This document shows positions 23,602 to 34,467 of a stretch of 64,000 nt of DNA, one piece after another. This DNA comes from Stenocarpella maydis (Eukaryota; Ascomycota; Sordariomycetes; Diaporthales; Diaporthaceae). The position numbers were made by a program, and so were the translations under genes. Numbering within the stretch: position 1 is the stretch's first letter; each line of letters opens with the position of its first letter. The notes under the pieces were generated by a model. That model was given only the letters and a program-made list of their open reading frames with translations, was not told the DNA's origin and did no database searches. The DNA lies in assembly GCA_002270565.1 (NCBI GenBank), contig NQMI01000075.1:157110-221109 (forward strand). The letters are read 5' to 3'.

Positions 23602-24728
23602 ATGCAGCGGCTAAATCAGGGTCGGACTATTTCCCCAAGGGCCCAATCTATTTTCAACGTGTTAATTGGTCGTTACACTCGAGCATGGGGAGACTCCCAG
23701 GCATCCGGCACGCAAGAGTTCAACAACCTTACCGAACTTCTAAATGTATTTAGACAGTACGACTTTCGGATGCGCACGATCAGCAATATTGTCCTGTTTG
23801 GGTGGGTTGATCCCGGAACCTAGAGGAACAAGAAAACGTCTATATGGGGGAGCCCCAGCACGAGGATCGATCTCAGGCGGTGATAGTCAACCTGAGACGA
23901 CTGGGAATTGCCCTCGCAGTTGCGGACTACATCCAACACAGGTTCAAGCACGAAGTTTTTATCCATATCTGCGGAGATTGTTTCAGAGAAACAAACATCG
24001 ATCACCTTCGACAGCTGCATATACGAGTCACCACATTCAAGCGGGAAGATTTACCCCAATACATGAGTGGAAATAGCCTCGCCTTATGTGGCCGGGGGCA
24101 GGGTTATTTTCCCCCCATATGTCGACCATAGTGTGGTTCTCACTCACGTGGATTCAAGACGTGCACATGTGTGGGAAATGGTTTGGATGGGTAAGATCAC
24201 TTGCAGCCTCCCGTCTTCTCATGCCAGTTCTCGGCGATTAGCTCATTCTTCTGTTTGTTTACTCATTTGGCATCTGACACTGGCGGTCTTAGCGATGTTC
24301 TTGAGAAGTATTGGCTGTGCCCAATGATGGTTATGCGACCGTCTGTGTTCACAAATTGTCCGCGACACCTGAATCCGGAACAGACGAAGGAATGGCAGTC
24401 GGGACTAGTACAGAAGTCCTACATTTTGGGAAGCCCGCGAAATACATTTCTTCATGGTAGAGGAATGGTTATGCTGTGTCGAAAGGGTGGCGTACAGAAT
24501 GGGGACGATGAGCCGGTTCGGCGCACGTCAACGCGGCCTGGCCAGCCTCCTTATTGCCCGCATCCTTATTGCCCGCCTCAGTTTGGCCAGCATCAGAGTT
24601 CCATCTCTCAACATCTCATGCCTCAGCTCTTGACACGACAGCAAAACCAGCCAGAGCATCAAGGTGGAGAAGGCCCTTTCACCTGTGGCGAGTCCGGAGA
24701 GGACCATGGGTATGAGGAAGAAGACTGA
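23602..24728 (+). pseudogene. Possible broken SRR1-like gene, frame changes at least twice
   Basis: Several open segments in different frames follow one another. The first (23602-23823) ends ISNIVLFGWVDPGT. The next, in another frame (about 23824-24130), carries SQAVIVNLRRLGIALAVADY, a segment HEVFIHICGD and LHIRVTTFKREDLP. Their order loosely recalls SRR1-like proteins (an I-FG strand, a Q-A helix, then a D-rich turn). Later segments contain VIFPPYVDHSVVLTH and, in a third register, DVLEKYWLCPMMVMRPS with a Pro/Gln-rich tail ending 24728. The frame changes cannot be explained by introns of normal length (the gaps would be about 22 nt). Either it has decayed or the assembly has indels; runs such as CCGGGGG and CCCCCC lie next to one break. 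The family assignment is weak. Confidence 0.35.
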
Positions 24729-26386
24729 CTGGGCTCGTCGAGTGCGAGCTACAGGGCCAGTTCTGGCTTGTATGGCTATATTAGTCGGGTTTGGGATGAT
24801 GGACGGACTAACTATCGCTTAGCATGGTGATAGCAGGCACAATGCTAGACCAGATGAGGACGACAAGGTACCAAGATCCTATCAGACCAAGTGGGAAGGG
24901 AGCCTCGCGAGTCTCTGTCTGTGTGGTGGACTGTTGGTGTGCCTTTATTTTTTTTGTCTACCATCGTGTATAATTATTCGAGTTGTGCATGATTTCCTTT
25001 ACAACAATGACAGGAAGGCAATCTTCCAAAATATGCAAAAGCCTGATGCATACTCTTTTGCTTCTGCTTTAAGTTGAAATGTGTTGGGGGGGGCGGGGGC
25101 GTTGCGGTGGCCACCATCAGCAAAACGATGACCCTGGACGGGAGGTTCCGTAGAGCAAGACGAGAGATTGTGAAGTGCAGACTCCGTGGGGTAAAGCTGG
25201 CTGGCTGGGAGTTGAGATTCCCTGCCGGCCAGGCCAAGCCAAGAGCACAGCATAAACAAATGTAGCTTAGCTACCTGGTATACTCCAGCAACAGTGGTGG
25301 GGTGTAAGTGAGATACGGGGGAGAGCTTGTTACCATGAGCAGCGTCGACACGAGCAGCACCGATACGAGGGCGAGGTCTTGTCGAGGGGCCAGTGGTGAG
25401 AGTGTGAGCAGGCAGGTGAGGCATGTCGACTCTCGAGGTGGTGAGTGCAGGTGGGCTTGCGGGTCACTGCCGCCCTACCCTACGTCGGTAGTGTAGATTT
25501 GATGCAGGTCAGCGATTCCGTCGGGAACTCGGTTGGCTGGCGGGCTAGGCTGCATGGGGTAATGAGCTATTGACCGCCCTGCGTCCCCCCTGCACCTGTC
25601 TCAACGCATCTCCAACAACCACCAACCTTCGTTGTTGAGGGCATCCCCTATTCATCGCTGCTGTCCCGCAACAAGGCTGCAAGGTCAGGTACAATACGCA
25701 ATGCACAGAACGGGCGACTTGGCGCCAATGAAGCCGTCCCCGCCTCCCCCTGGCAGCTGTGCGACCGAGAGCGAGGCTGATGGGACAAACAAGCGAGACT
25801 ACCTATGCAATGCCAAATGTACAGACGGATGGATGGATGGCTGTGGACGGACGCTGGACGTTGCCGTGCTCCCCCAAAGCCAACCTTCCTCTCCGTCTGC
25901 CCGGCCGAGACAAAGAGAAGACTCGCTCACTCTCCCACACCTGCTCCCTCGTCCCTCCCTGGCTGCCTGGCAGTGACCAGTGACCACCTCTTGCTCCTCT
26001 CCCATGCCAGCAATGCCCATCCTGGTTCATGCCCATGCATGCCCCATGCGGATCTGACCTGATCTGCCTGACTAGACAACCCCCATCAAACCACGTCCAA
26101 CGTCCAACGTCCAACGCCCGTCTTTCCCGGGGGGTTGAGTGATTCCACTTCGGCAAGCCAGCGCCAGCAACAGGCTCGCTCTCGGACATCCGCCACCGTC
26201 GAGTCCACGTTAGCCCTCGTACCATACCTAGATATACATACACAGCTGTTTTCCCACCCGCCGACCTCTGACAGTCTTGATCCATCCTCACATCCTATCT
26301 TGTTGCTTGAACTGTACCTCGTTCCTCTCTCACCAAACCCCCATTATCACCTGCGTGCTCATCTCAAACCCTCGCTGCAAACCACC
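24729..26386. other. Intergenic region
   Basis: No gene recognised. There is a G-rich patch near 25085-25100, three tandem copies of CCAACGT at about 26097-26118, and a CT-rich leader before 26387. Confidence 0.45.
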
Positions 26387-27290
26387 ATGACCAGAGTCAC
26401 AGCTCCCCGCGACATCGCCAAGCTTGTGAGATCTATAACCACTACCGCCGCTGCTCCTGCCCCCAGCAGGCTCATCGCCAACTTCTTAAAGACAGCATCT
26501 GCTCGGGTCCGCAAGGACCTCGACGCTGCTGCGCAGGCAAATGGCCCGGCCTCGGAGGCAAGTCGGCACCCAGCAACGCCCCCCATCCAACGTCTGACCA
26601 TCACACACACTCTCATCCTCCCCCCCCCTTCAACCTCGGTCACCGAGACCCGTAATACTACACCTACCCGCGCTCCCCTCAAACCCAACCCCAATCCTGG
26701 CCAACCCCGAACCCGGACTCCGAACTAGCAAAATAATCCCCGACTAACACTCTCGACCACCCCAACAGCGCACCATCACGACCGCAACCAGGCCCACGCC
26801 AAATCCCCAGAGGGTCATCCCCCTGATGCAGGGCTTCCACACCACCCCGCCGCCGCGGTACGCCCAGGCCGACGTGTCGACCATCGACCTCGCCGTCCTC
26901 CCCACCCAGGAGCAGCTCTTCGGCGCACCTGGTGGCAGCGCCAGCGACGCCTTCTCTCGCATCCGCGTGCCCCTCCTCCCGGACAACTTCTCGCCCAACC
27001 GCGCCGCCGTGCCGGGCAGCTTCGCCCCCGAGGCCGCCGACGCCCCGCTGCTGGCCCCCGAGATCGTCGTCATGGCCGCCGATCCCACCAGCGTCAACGC
27101 CGTCTCCGCCCTCACAGAGGTCGAGGCCTTCTCCCCGGACGGCGTGGAGCTCAGCTTCGCCCACGCCTTTGGCGCTCGCGGCGGCGAGGCGCGCGAGGAG
27201 AGGTATGCTGGTGGTATGCTGAAGGGCCTGTGGGCCGGGCTCAAGGAGGATATCCTCAGTCCTAGCGGCCAGGCTAAGCCTGCCCTGTAA
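26387..27290 (+). CDS. Unrecognised protein, probable mitochondrial presequence, GC-AG intron
   Basis: I do not recognise the family. Exons 26387-26557 and 26769-27290 give 230 residues. The N-terminus (MTRVTAPRDIAKLVRSITTT) is basic, Ser/Thr/Ala-rich and lacks acidic residues apart from Asp9, which suggests a mitochondrial targeting sequence. The remainder is Ala/Pro-rich with SRIRVPLLPDNFSPNR and a C-terminal GLWAGLKEDILSPSG. The 211-nt intron starts with GCAAGT directly after GAG and ends in CAACAG. No GT donor keeps the frame, and AG|GCAAGT is the classical GC-donor consensus, so a GC-AG intron is the best reading. The upstream in-frame segment from 26135 lacks an ATG start of good context and is taken as leader. 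Confidence 0.7.
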
Positions 27291-28296
27291 AGATGTCTTT
27301 TTTTCTTTTCTTTTCGTACAAGACACTTTATTATCTTATTATTCATATCCGATCAGAGAGATGCCCGATAGCCTTTACGATAGCACTCTAGGCTTGGGCG
27401 ATGGCGAGGTGTACAGCGGCGTTTTTGTTTCTATTGTACTGGCTCGGACCGGGACCAGCGAGGTCCGCCCGGCGGTGGTTTTGAGTGAGTCTTTGTGGGC
27501 TCCACGTCTTTTGAAAAAATTGCTTTTCGGGCAGTTCCATAGGAAGGAAACACGCACGATAAAGGCCCACGGAAGGGCTGATGACTTTTGATGCAGTGGT
27601 CACTCGTTGGTTGGTTTACGGGATCCTGCTTGCTATGTCTACTAAGATTGTAATCAACACTTCCAAGAGTTGATGGCGCCACAGCTCCATCTTCCGTTCA
27701 GTTTCCAGTCTCGTAACAACAAGTCGCTGGCGCCTTGCAATGGCCTACACTGAAGGTCTGGGGAATTTGGGGAATTCACTTTCTTTCTCTTTTTTTTTTT
27801 GGGGGGGGGNNNNNNNNNNNNNNNNNNNNNNNNGGGGGGGGGGGTGTTCGTGGTGGTGGTGGTGATATTATCCCCCTCCTGTGTAGAGGCTATGTAACTC
27901 CTGAGCCGTATCCCTTGACACCCTAGATTCGACACATGAGTCGGCTCTCGACTCCAAGCGAGTATTTCGTTAGTTTTTAGTGGCCGTCCTTTCCCCTTAC
28001 CTCTCGTCCGAGAGGGTTCCCTCACTATGCACGTCGGTAGAAGGCTCGAGGGACGCTCTGGCGATCACCTAATCCCACAAATAGCCGGCCAGGCAATATC
28101 TGATCGCCTCTCAGAGCCTTGTCTGCTCTGCATTGCATCGTTCCACGCGTCCCCATCCCGCCCTGCATTGTGCAGACTATTGCTTGACCTTCCAGTAAGC
28201 CCTGTCCCATCCTTGTCGTACAGTCTCTGGCGCGGACTCGAGGACCATTTCAAGCGCTGATTTCAATTTTCAGATTTCCTTCCTCGGACCCGTAAT
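27291..28296. other. Intergenic region with assembly gap
   Basis: Lies downstream of both flanking genes, which converge. It contains an assembly gap at 27810-27833 flanked by a T-run then G9 on the left and G10 or more on the right. No conserved frame seen. Confidence 0.5.
27810..27833. other. 24-base N gap flanked by G-runs
   Basis: Undetermined bases sit between two homopolymeric G tracts (27801-27809 and from 27834), so the gap is probably an unresolved G-run. Its true length is unknown. Confidence 0.95.
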
Positions 28297-29546
28297 CTAT
28301 CGCTTCTTGACGCTCGGCCGCGGCTTGCACTCATCCTGCTGCACGGGGTGCAGCATGATCTTGATGGGCTGCGTCTGTGTGTTGGCCTGGTAGCCCTTGG
28401 ACCAGTCGTAGCTTATGGCGTAGGCGAAGATGTTGCCGTTCTTGTTGAAGTCGGTCGCGGTGATGCTGCCGCCGACATTTGGGTAGCCCTTGAGCCTGTG
28501 CTTGGCGTCCTTGTCCCAGAAGTGGAACGTGCCGTCCGAACCGGCCGTCGAGAAGGTGCCGTGCACGGGGTGGAAGGAGATGTCGTTGACGGCGTAGACG
28601 TTGGTAACGTTGCCCTGGGGCGCGTCGCGGTGGCACTTGAAGGAGAAGTTGGAGCTGTTGGATTGTTAGCATGTGAACCGCGAGAGCTAGCTGAAGCCAG
28701 AAAGGAAGACATCGTAGCATCTGAAAGGGTAACGTACCCAGAGTCCTTGTCCTCCACGTACTGGATCGCACACCTCCCCTCGATACTGCCGATCGCGAAG
28801 CCCGCCGCGTCGGTGAAGCAGCTGACGACCCGCGTCTGCCACTTGAGGGGGCTCTGGAGGGTCTTGTAGAACTTGTCTGGGCTGGCGAGGTTGACGACGT
28901 TGATGTAGCGGTCGGCAGTGCCCACGACGAGCAGGTTGTTGCGCACGTCCATGGTGTAGATGCGCTCCTGGCACGCCAGCGTGGCGGCCGGGGCGCTCTG
29001 CCTGCAATCCCAGTACTTGACGGTCTTGTCCCACGAGCCCGTCGCGATCATGGGCGTGCCGTTGGCCTCGAAGCAGCGCACCACGCGGATGGGCTGGTCG
29101 TGCGCGGCCACCTGCATCGTCTGCTGTGTCGCGAGGTCGCATAGCTTGGCCTGCTTGTCGGCGGATGCGGAGACGACTTTTGAGCCATCCTGGTAGTCGA
29201 TGATGGGTTAGCATCTGGAAGGCGCAGGCTACGGTTCAGGGGGGCGAGGACGGCCGTAGGGAAGTTTGGGAATCACCTTGAACCAGTCGACGCTGAAGAC
29301 AGGACCTTCGTGGTCGTAGGCATGTCGCGGTTGTGCTTGGCCCTGTGGCGTGACCTCATAGAGGCGGACTTTCTTATCCCAACTAGAGACTGCGAGGAAG
29401 TCCTGCTGAGAATTTTGGTTCGGGTTGAAGGATAGGTCTGTGATTCCGTCGGTAGGTGGCTGCTGGACCTCGACATCCTGCTTCAAGTCTCCCACCGTGT
29501 TGGAGGTCGCCGTGGAAGTCGACGGGCCACCAAAAAGAGCAGACAT
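28297..29546 (-). CDS. RAE1: mRNA export WD40 protein RAE1/Gle2
   Basis: Three exons, 29546-29277, 29189-28738 and 28654-28297, give 359 residues, the normal length for RAE1/Gle2. It is a seven-bladed WD40 propeller: repeats begin at DGITDLSFNP, GPVFSVDWFK, QPIRVVRCFE (with ATGSWDKTVKYWD), QERIYTMDVR, and the late ones include TFSTAGSDGTFHFWDKD and GNIFAYAISYDWSKGY. The first residues MSALFGG are conserved among fungal members. RAE1 binds the GLEBS motif of Nup98-type nucleoporins at the nuclear pore and functions in poly(A) RNA export and spindle assembly. The start is the ATG before SALFGG; the frame is open further upstream but without this conservation. Both introns are GT-AG (87 and 83 nt). 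Confidence 0.95.
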
Positions 29547-31121
29547 TTTGGGCGATATGCGGTCTGCCCTATGGCTGGAGAAGGATACTTCTTCGCAAGG
29601 AGTGTGGAGAGTGGTAGGAACGAAAGCGGCACTTGGACGCCTGGGCGGGTAGGCTGCGGCCTGCTCTGAAATTCGACGCGATCGCACTGCCTGCCAGATC
29701 CACAGGGTTCCAAGAACCCTGTCGGCTCTTGAGCTGTCGGCTGCATACGTAATCAACCTCTCATTGGTCAAAGCTCGACCCCACGCAAACGACCACTCTA
29801 CATCAAAAACTTGCCGTCACAGAGCCGCAGGCTTTTTCTTCTTCTTCCCTTTCTCTTCCCAAGTCCCCTCGCCCAACAAATCGCCATCGAAGCTTCAAAC
29901 GGAGACGCTCTTCGGGGCGTCTCGAAAACAAACACAGACTCGCTTCGGGAGAAAGTCCCCGGACAATCTTCCTTTTCACGAAGGGAGAATGCCGAAAGGC
30001 GCCGCCATAGAAGCACCACGCGGCTGATCTCTGCCCTCCTCCGTCTCCTTGTCTGGCTTGCCTGCCCCGCCCCGCCGCTACATCTTTCTGGTCCTCCGCT
30101 CGTGAGTGGTCCCTGCCACTGGTATGCCCGGCTCGATGTGTCATATGGACGAAGATATGAGTCCGACGCGCAGGGCTGGGTTGCCTGGATCTGGCCCCTG
30201 CAGCGCGACTGTTCGATGGCGGGGTGGACGTGAAGCGCGGCCTAGTGCTGGGGGCGCTCTGTGGGGAGGGATTGAGAATATTTCGTCGAGATGTCATAGG
30301 TATGCGATTGCCCCATGCCAGGCCTCTGTCTGGCTGGGTTTACTCGATGGGGCTCATTCTTGGTGCGAGGGGACTTCACACACACACTGCCCGGGTTGTT
30401 GCTTGCGATGGTTTCTCACCTGTCTGGCACTGAGTCGACAAACCAAACTTCTGGGTCTCGTGGGAGGCTTTTCCCAGTCGATGAGGTCTCGGCCAGGCGA
30501 GGATCGGGTACGACAAACTTCAGAGTTCCACATGATGAACACCATTAATAGAGTCAAGCACTGAGGCGGTTCCTACCTAAAATGGAGGTACTGCTGCTGA
30601 CGATACAATAATGCGTTATGGTTTCTGACGAACTCTTTCTTTTTTTTCGTTTTGCATCCTCCTTTCACTTTCCCCCGTCCCCCATCTCACGTCCCACCAT
30701 ACCGTTTTCACCCCTGCAGATAGAATATACATGGCATGATGGGGGGTTTATAAAAGCAGGCTGCGACCCAGGGCTGTACGTCTTTTGTCTGGGCAGCCGG
30801 TGTGCCTGTCTACGTCTCGATTGCTGCCGAGCTCCTACGTGCATTTCTTTTCGTTTTTTAATGATCCAATTTAATGACCCAAAAACAAAGAGCCTCGAAC
30901 CCGACCTCTCCGTGTCACCCAATGCCGCCTGACCAGGCCGAAATGTTGGCCCTTGTCCCAATGACTCTTAAAACCGATGGATATCTTCTGGTACCTCAAA
31001 CCCAGCAAACCCAGCAACTAGAAAGGCCTCATGAAGGAGTAAGGAAATGGTATCATGTCACCAAAATTGGCTGCAACATCATCACTCGCGCATTTTGCCA
31101 GTCCCCGCCGTCTTGCATCCA
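29547..31121. other. Intergenic region
   Basis: Holds the RAE1 promoter on the left and the 3' flank of the next minus-strand gene on the right. Open frames here are short, overlap on opposite strands and have no recognisable domain. T-runs occur near 30640-30650. Confidence 0.5.
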
Positions 31122-32802
31122 TCACATCAGACCTCCGAGCACTATCTTACCCACGTTGGCCACCTCTGTCTTGACCCCGTTCCTGCTAGTATCCTCAAAC
31201 TCCTTGACAACGCCCTGTACGATGATCTTGCGCACCCTCGAGTCGGCCTTGGTGAACAGCTCGGCCACGGCGGCATTGCACTCCCTTGGCGTGGGCAGTA
31301 GGTTCAACAGCCGCACGTATGCATCAATCAAGACGTCACAGAGCGTCGCAAACGTTTCGAAGAAGTCCGGGTCGAACGGCAAGGATGGCGTCAGCAGGTG
31401 CACGTACTCCTCTCCTGGTAACAAGTCGGCCTCGCTCTGCCCGAAGCTGACCACGCTGGCTGAGCCTCCGAGGCCGTTGCCCACTGTGAACGCGCCGTTG
31501 GACGCCGACTGGCCGGACATGGAGCCACCAGTCGTGCTGTTGAGCCCGCCGTCTCCGGCCTCGTATAGTATCTCGTTGTTTGCGCTACTACTACGCCTTG
31601 CTTTTGAGGAGGGCGTGGCCCGCCTGAACATCTGCGGTATTCGCGCGCGGGACAAAGAAGAGGCGGTCGAGCCTGTATCCGAGTGTAGTTGTTGGAAAGA
31701 GTCAAACTCTGTGAGCAGGACGTTGAACGCGCGCAGGAACTCCATGGGCGTGGAGGAGTTGAGGTCGATGACGGTAGGGAGGGAGAGGCCCAGGAGGAGG
31801 TAATTGGTGGCGCGGCGGGCGAGGCGGCGGGCGTCGAAGTAGGGCATGCGCGCGAGATCAGGCTTATCGAAGAGGAGGGTATTGAACCAGTAGACGCGGC
31901 CTTCGTGGCTGGGTAGTGGCACGGTAAGTCAGCATCCCGGTGACACCTCAAATAGATACTGGGACGAGTTCAACCGGTGGACGGTCCGGTACATACGCCT
32001 TTCGTAGATATTCCAACGTGGATATCCTCTTGTTGGCCATCTCGTGTATATGCTGGTGGACCATGTTGGACTCGTTCTGCATCCCTCCGGCCGAGGGCGG
32101 CGGCATCATGCCACTTCCCGAGGGGTACCCGTTGACCGGGGTGGTGCCGGACCGGCTCAGCATCCTGGAGTTGGATGTCTGCATATAGGAGGCGGAGATA
32201 TCCATCGAGTTCTTTGCGGCGGAGTTCGGGGAGGAATAGGGGTCGGTATCGCGGCTCGTTCTCACGGCCGCCGAGAGGGCAAAGTCGGGCAGGGCGGGCG
32301 GGTTCCCGCTGTCGGTCACGACGGGGTCCTGACCGGTTGATACTAGGCGCGGCGCAGCGCCGACGCCATCCCTGTCGCGGAGAGAGGAGCTGGAGTTGGC
32401 GCGACGGCGCAGGCCCCTGAATATGGACTGCGACTGCTGCTGCGACGAGTGCGAGACGAGGTTGTCAAAGGACTGCTTGCCGCGGAGCGAGTTCTTGCGC
32501 AAGACGTTGGGGCCAGGCGGTGCGAGAGACGGCTGTGCTCGGAACGGTTCGGCGTTGGTGGTGATGGTGGCGAAGCCGCTAGTTCCGGCTGAGATGGGAG
32601 GGGCACCGGAGGTAGTTCCTGGCGGCGGCCGTGAGGAGGAGTCGGGGTAATTGTTGGCGGCGTTGGCGGCGGCGTTGGGATTGTTGAAGGAGAAGTTGAA
32701 GCCAGTGGGAGTTGGCGGGATGTTTGCGGCGCTGGGTCCAGGCCTGGGCCCAGGCCCATTTGCCGGAGCAGAGACGCTGGACCTCCTCCTTGTCCTCTGC
32801 AT
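31122..32802 (-). CDS. Unrecognised protein with disordered N-half and helical C-half
   Basis: I do not recognise the family. Exons 32802-31997 and 31908-31122 give 530 residues. The first ~240 are Ser/Pro/Asn/Gly-rich with Arg-Ser patches (MQRTRRRSSVS, IFRGLRRRANSSSSL), likely disordered and phosphorylated. From MVHQHIHEMANKRISTLEYL a helical region begins and continues across the intron as HEGRVYWFNTLLF and FDARRLARRATNYLLLGLSL. After a second Ser-rich insert it resumes with DPDFFETFATLCDVLIDAYV and ends NVGKIVLGGLM. The two helical blocks look well conserved in character (amphipathic, few gaps), so it is almost certainly a real gene. The junction KA|HEGRVYW is in phase around an 88-nt GT-AG intron. 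Function is unknown. Confidence 0.8.
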
Positions 32803-34467
32803 GGCGGGAGAGTGCGCTGAGCAGCCAAGCGGGCGTTGCAACCAGCACCCCCGCTACCCACGCACCAGCTGCAGGCACGTGCGGCTCCTGGTGGCCCCCA
32901 GGGGCTACCTAGGCACGTTGACGAAATGGCTCAGCCCTATCAGACTCGGGGGCTGCTGCTGCTGCTGCTGCTGCTGCTGCAGAGTGGGGAGTGGGATTCG
33001 ACAGAAGGAAGCACCTGGGAGGGGGGACTGAGAGGCTGGCTGACATCTGGCATGGTTTGGTTTTTAGTATTCTTGACGGAGAAGCAGCAACACCAGACAG
33101 AAACCGAGAGACTGCAACAGATTTCCCGGGTCCCTGGTTCTCTCTGTCAAGGCCCAAGTCCTGAAATCACTGCTCAAGCCCTCCGCTCAGACTCATTCTG
33201 TGGCATGATTGTGTGGTGGATGCGCGATAGCCTACCATTCAACCACACAACCCCAGGCCCATCCCAGGCCCGGCTCAGATATCCATCCGAATCATGCCAG
33301 CTCTGGAACCCGTGCCTTGCTTGCTCATCTCGTAGCCTTGCGAGGTGGACGCCAGGTACATACGTAGGCCCTCAGCATGAAAGACACCAAAACGCTTTGC
33401 ATTCGAGTCCGAACCACTCTATAATAGGACAGCATCTGGCCTAAAGAAAGGTTAAGATAAATTGGTTAGAGACTGGACTCTAACCCCGGCCATCTAGTAT
33501 AAAACTTTAGAATAGACTATGAGGTCGCGGTGGGTACATAAACCGAAGTCTGGAGTATTATGGGCACTTAAGTAGGTATAAAGCGATGGCCGGCTTATCT
33601 TGTATGCCGGCTGCTGATGCCGTTTGATGATTGCCCGGGTCCCCTCCACGGTCGTGCCGACGCCCATTCGCGCGACATGTCTGGTGCTGCACCATTGGTA
33701 CCAAAGCGCAGGACCTTGGGGGGTTTGTTTATCGTGCCACGATCGACCGTCAGTCAGTCAGCCGGGAGCCGGGAAGCCCAGAGTTGCAAGCCGTGGGCCG
33801 TATATCGCGGATCGCACGCACATCGCCCACATCTCACCATCGAAGCTTCACATAGACTTTTCCCGACAGGACAAGCTGCGTCCCTGCAGACTGGGCGACT
33901 CCTGAGACGAGTTGTCGTGTTCCGGAGCCGACTTTGGAAGGCCGAATACGCCTACTTGGGGGAGACGATGTCGTGACATCTATTTGCGATTAGCCGGTGT
34001 GGTCTCTGCTCCAGGGTTGCACTTTGCCAATGCAAATCTGTTGCGGGAGAAAATGTCCGGAAACGTGGTAGTGCATGTGCAGAGCCTATCCCAAGTAGGT
34101 ACGGTAGATACCTATTGTTGTCGACGGGACCTCGCAGCTGCTGTGTTCCAGGTCTGGGCAGGAGGAGTCGCAGATGGCGAGTTGCATTCTCAGGGGGGCA
34201 CAGGGGCCACTGCACTGCCCTCCCCTGGCCATCGATCGCCCACTGATGAGGGGCCAATTGACAGCCTTCCGGGCACACATCAAACCCACACCACACACAA
34301 CGCACAAGTCGGCACCACTCTGCTACAACAATAGTATTCTAGACGCATCGCTTGTCCTGTGATACCAAGGCACTCGAAACAGCCCAGGGGGGGATCAGTC
34401 GCTCTCTCCTCAGCCGGCCGATACCAAACACACATCCCCTCTGCCCTACGGCCATCCAGCCTGGACC
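32803..34467. other. Intergenic region between divergent genes
   Basis: Holds promoters for the unknown 530-residue gene and for ECT1. A (CTG)9 tract lies at 32953-32979. Around 33464-33593 there are nested inverted repeats: GGTTAGAG/CTCTAACC at 33464-33485 and CCGGCCATC/GATGGCCGG at 33486-33494 and 33585-33593. No protein gene was recognised. Confidence 0.5.
32953..32979. repeat. (CTG)9 trinucleotide microsatellite
   Basis: Nine perfect CTG units about 150 bp upstream of the start of the unknown minus-strand gene, so in its leader or promoter. Confidence 0.95.

Noticed and set aside
30874..31803. 309-residue open frame on the plus strand
   Set aside because: It lies opposite the coding strand of the spliced 530-residue gene and mirrors its codon pattern; it has no domain of its own.
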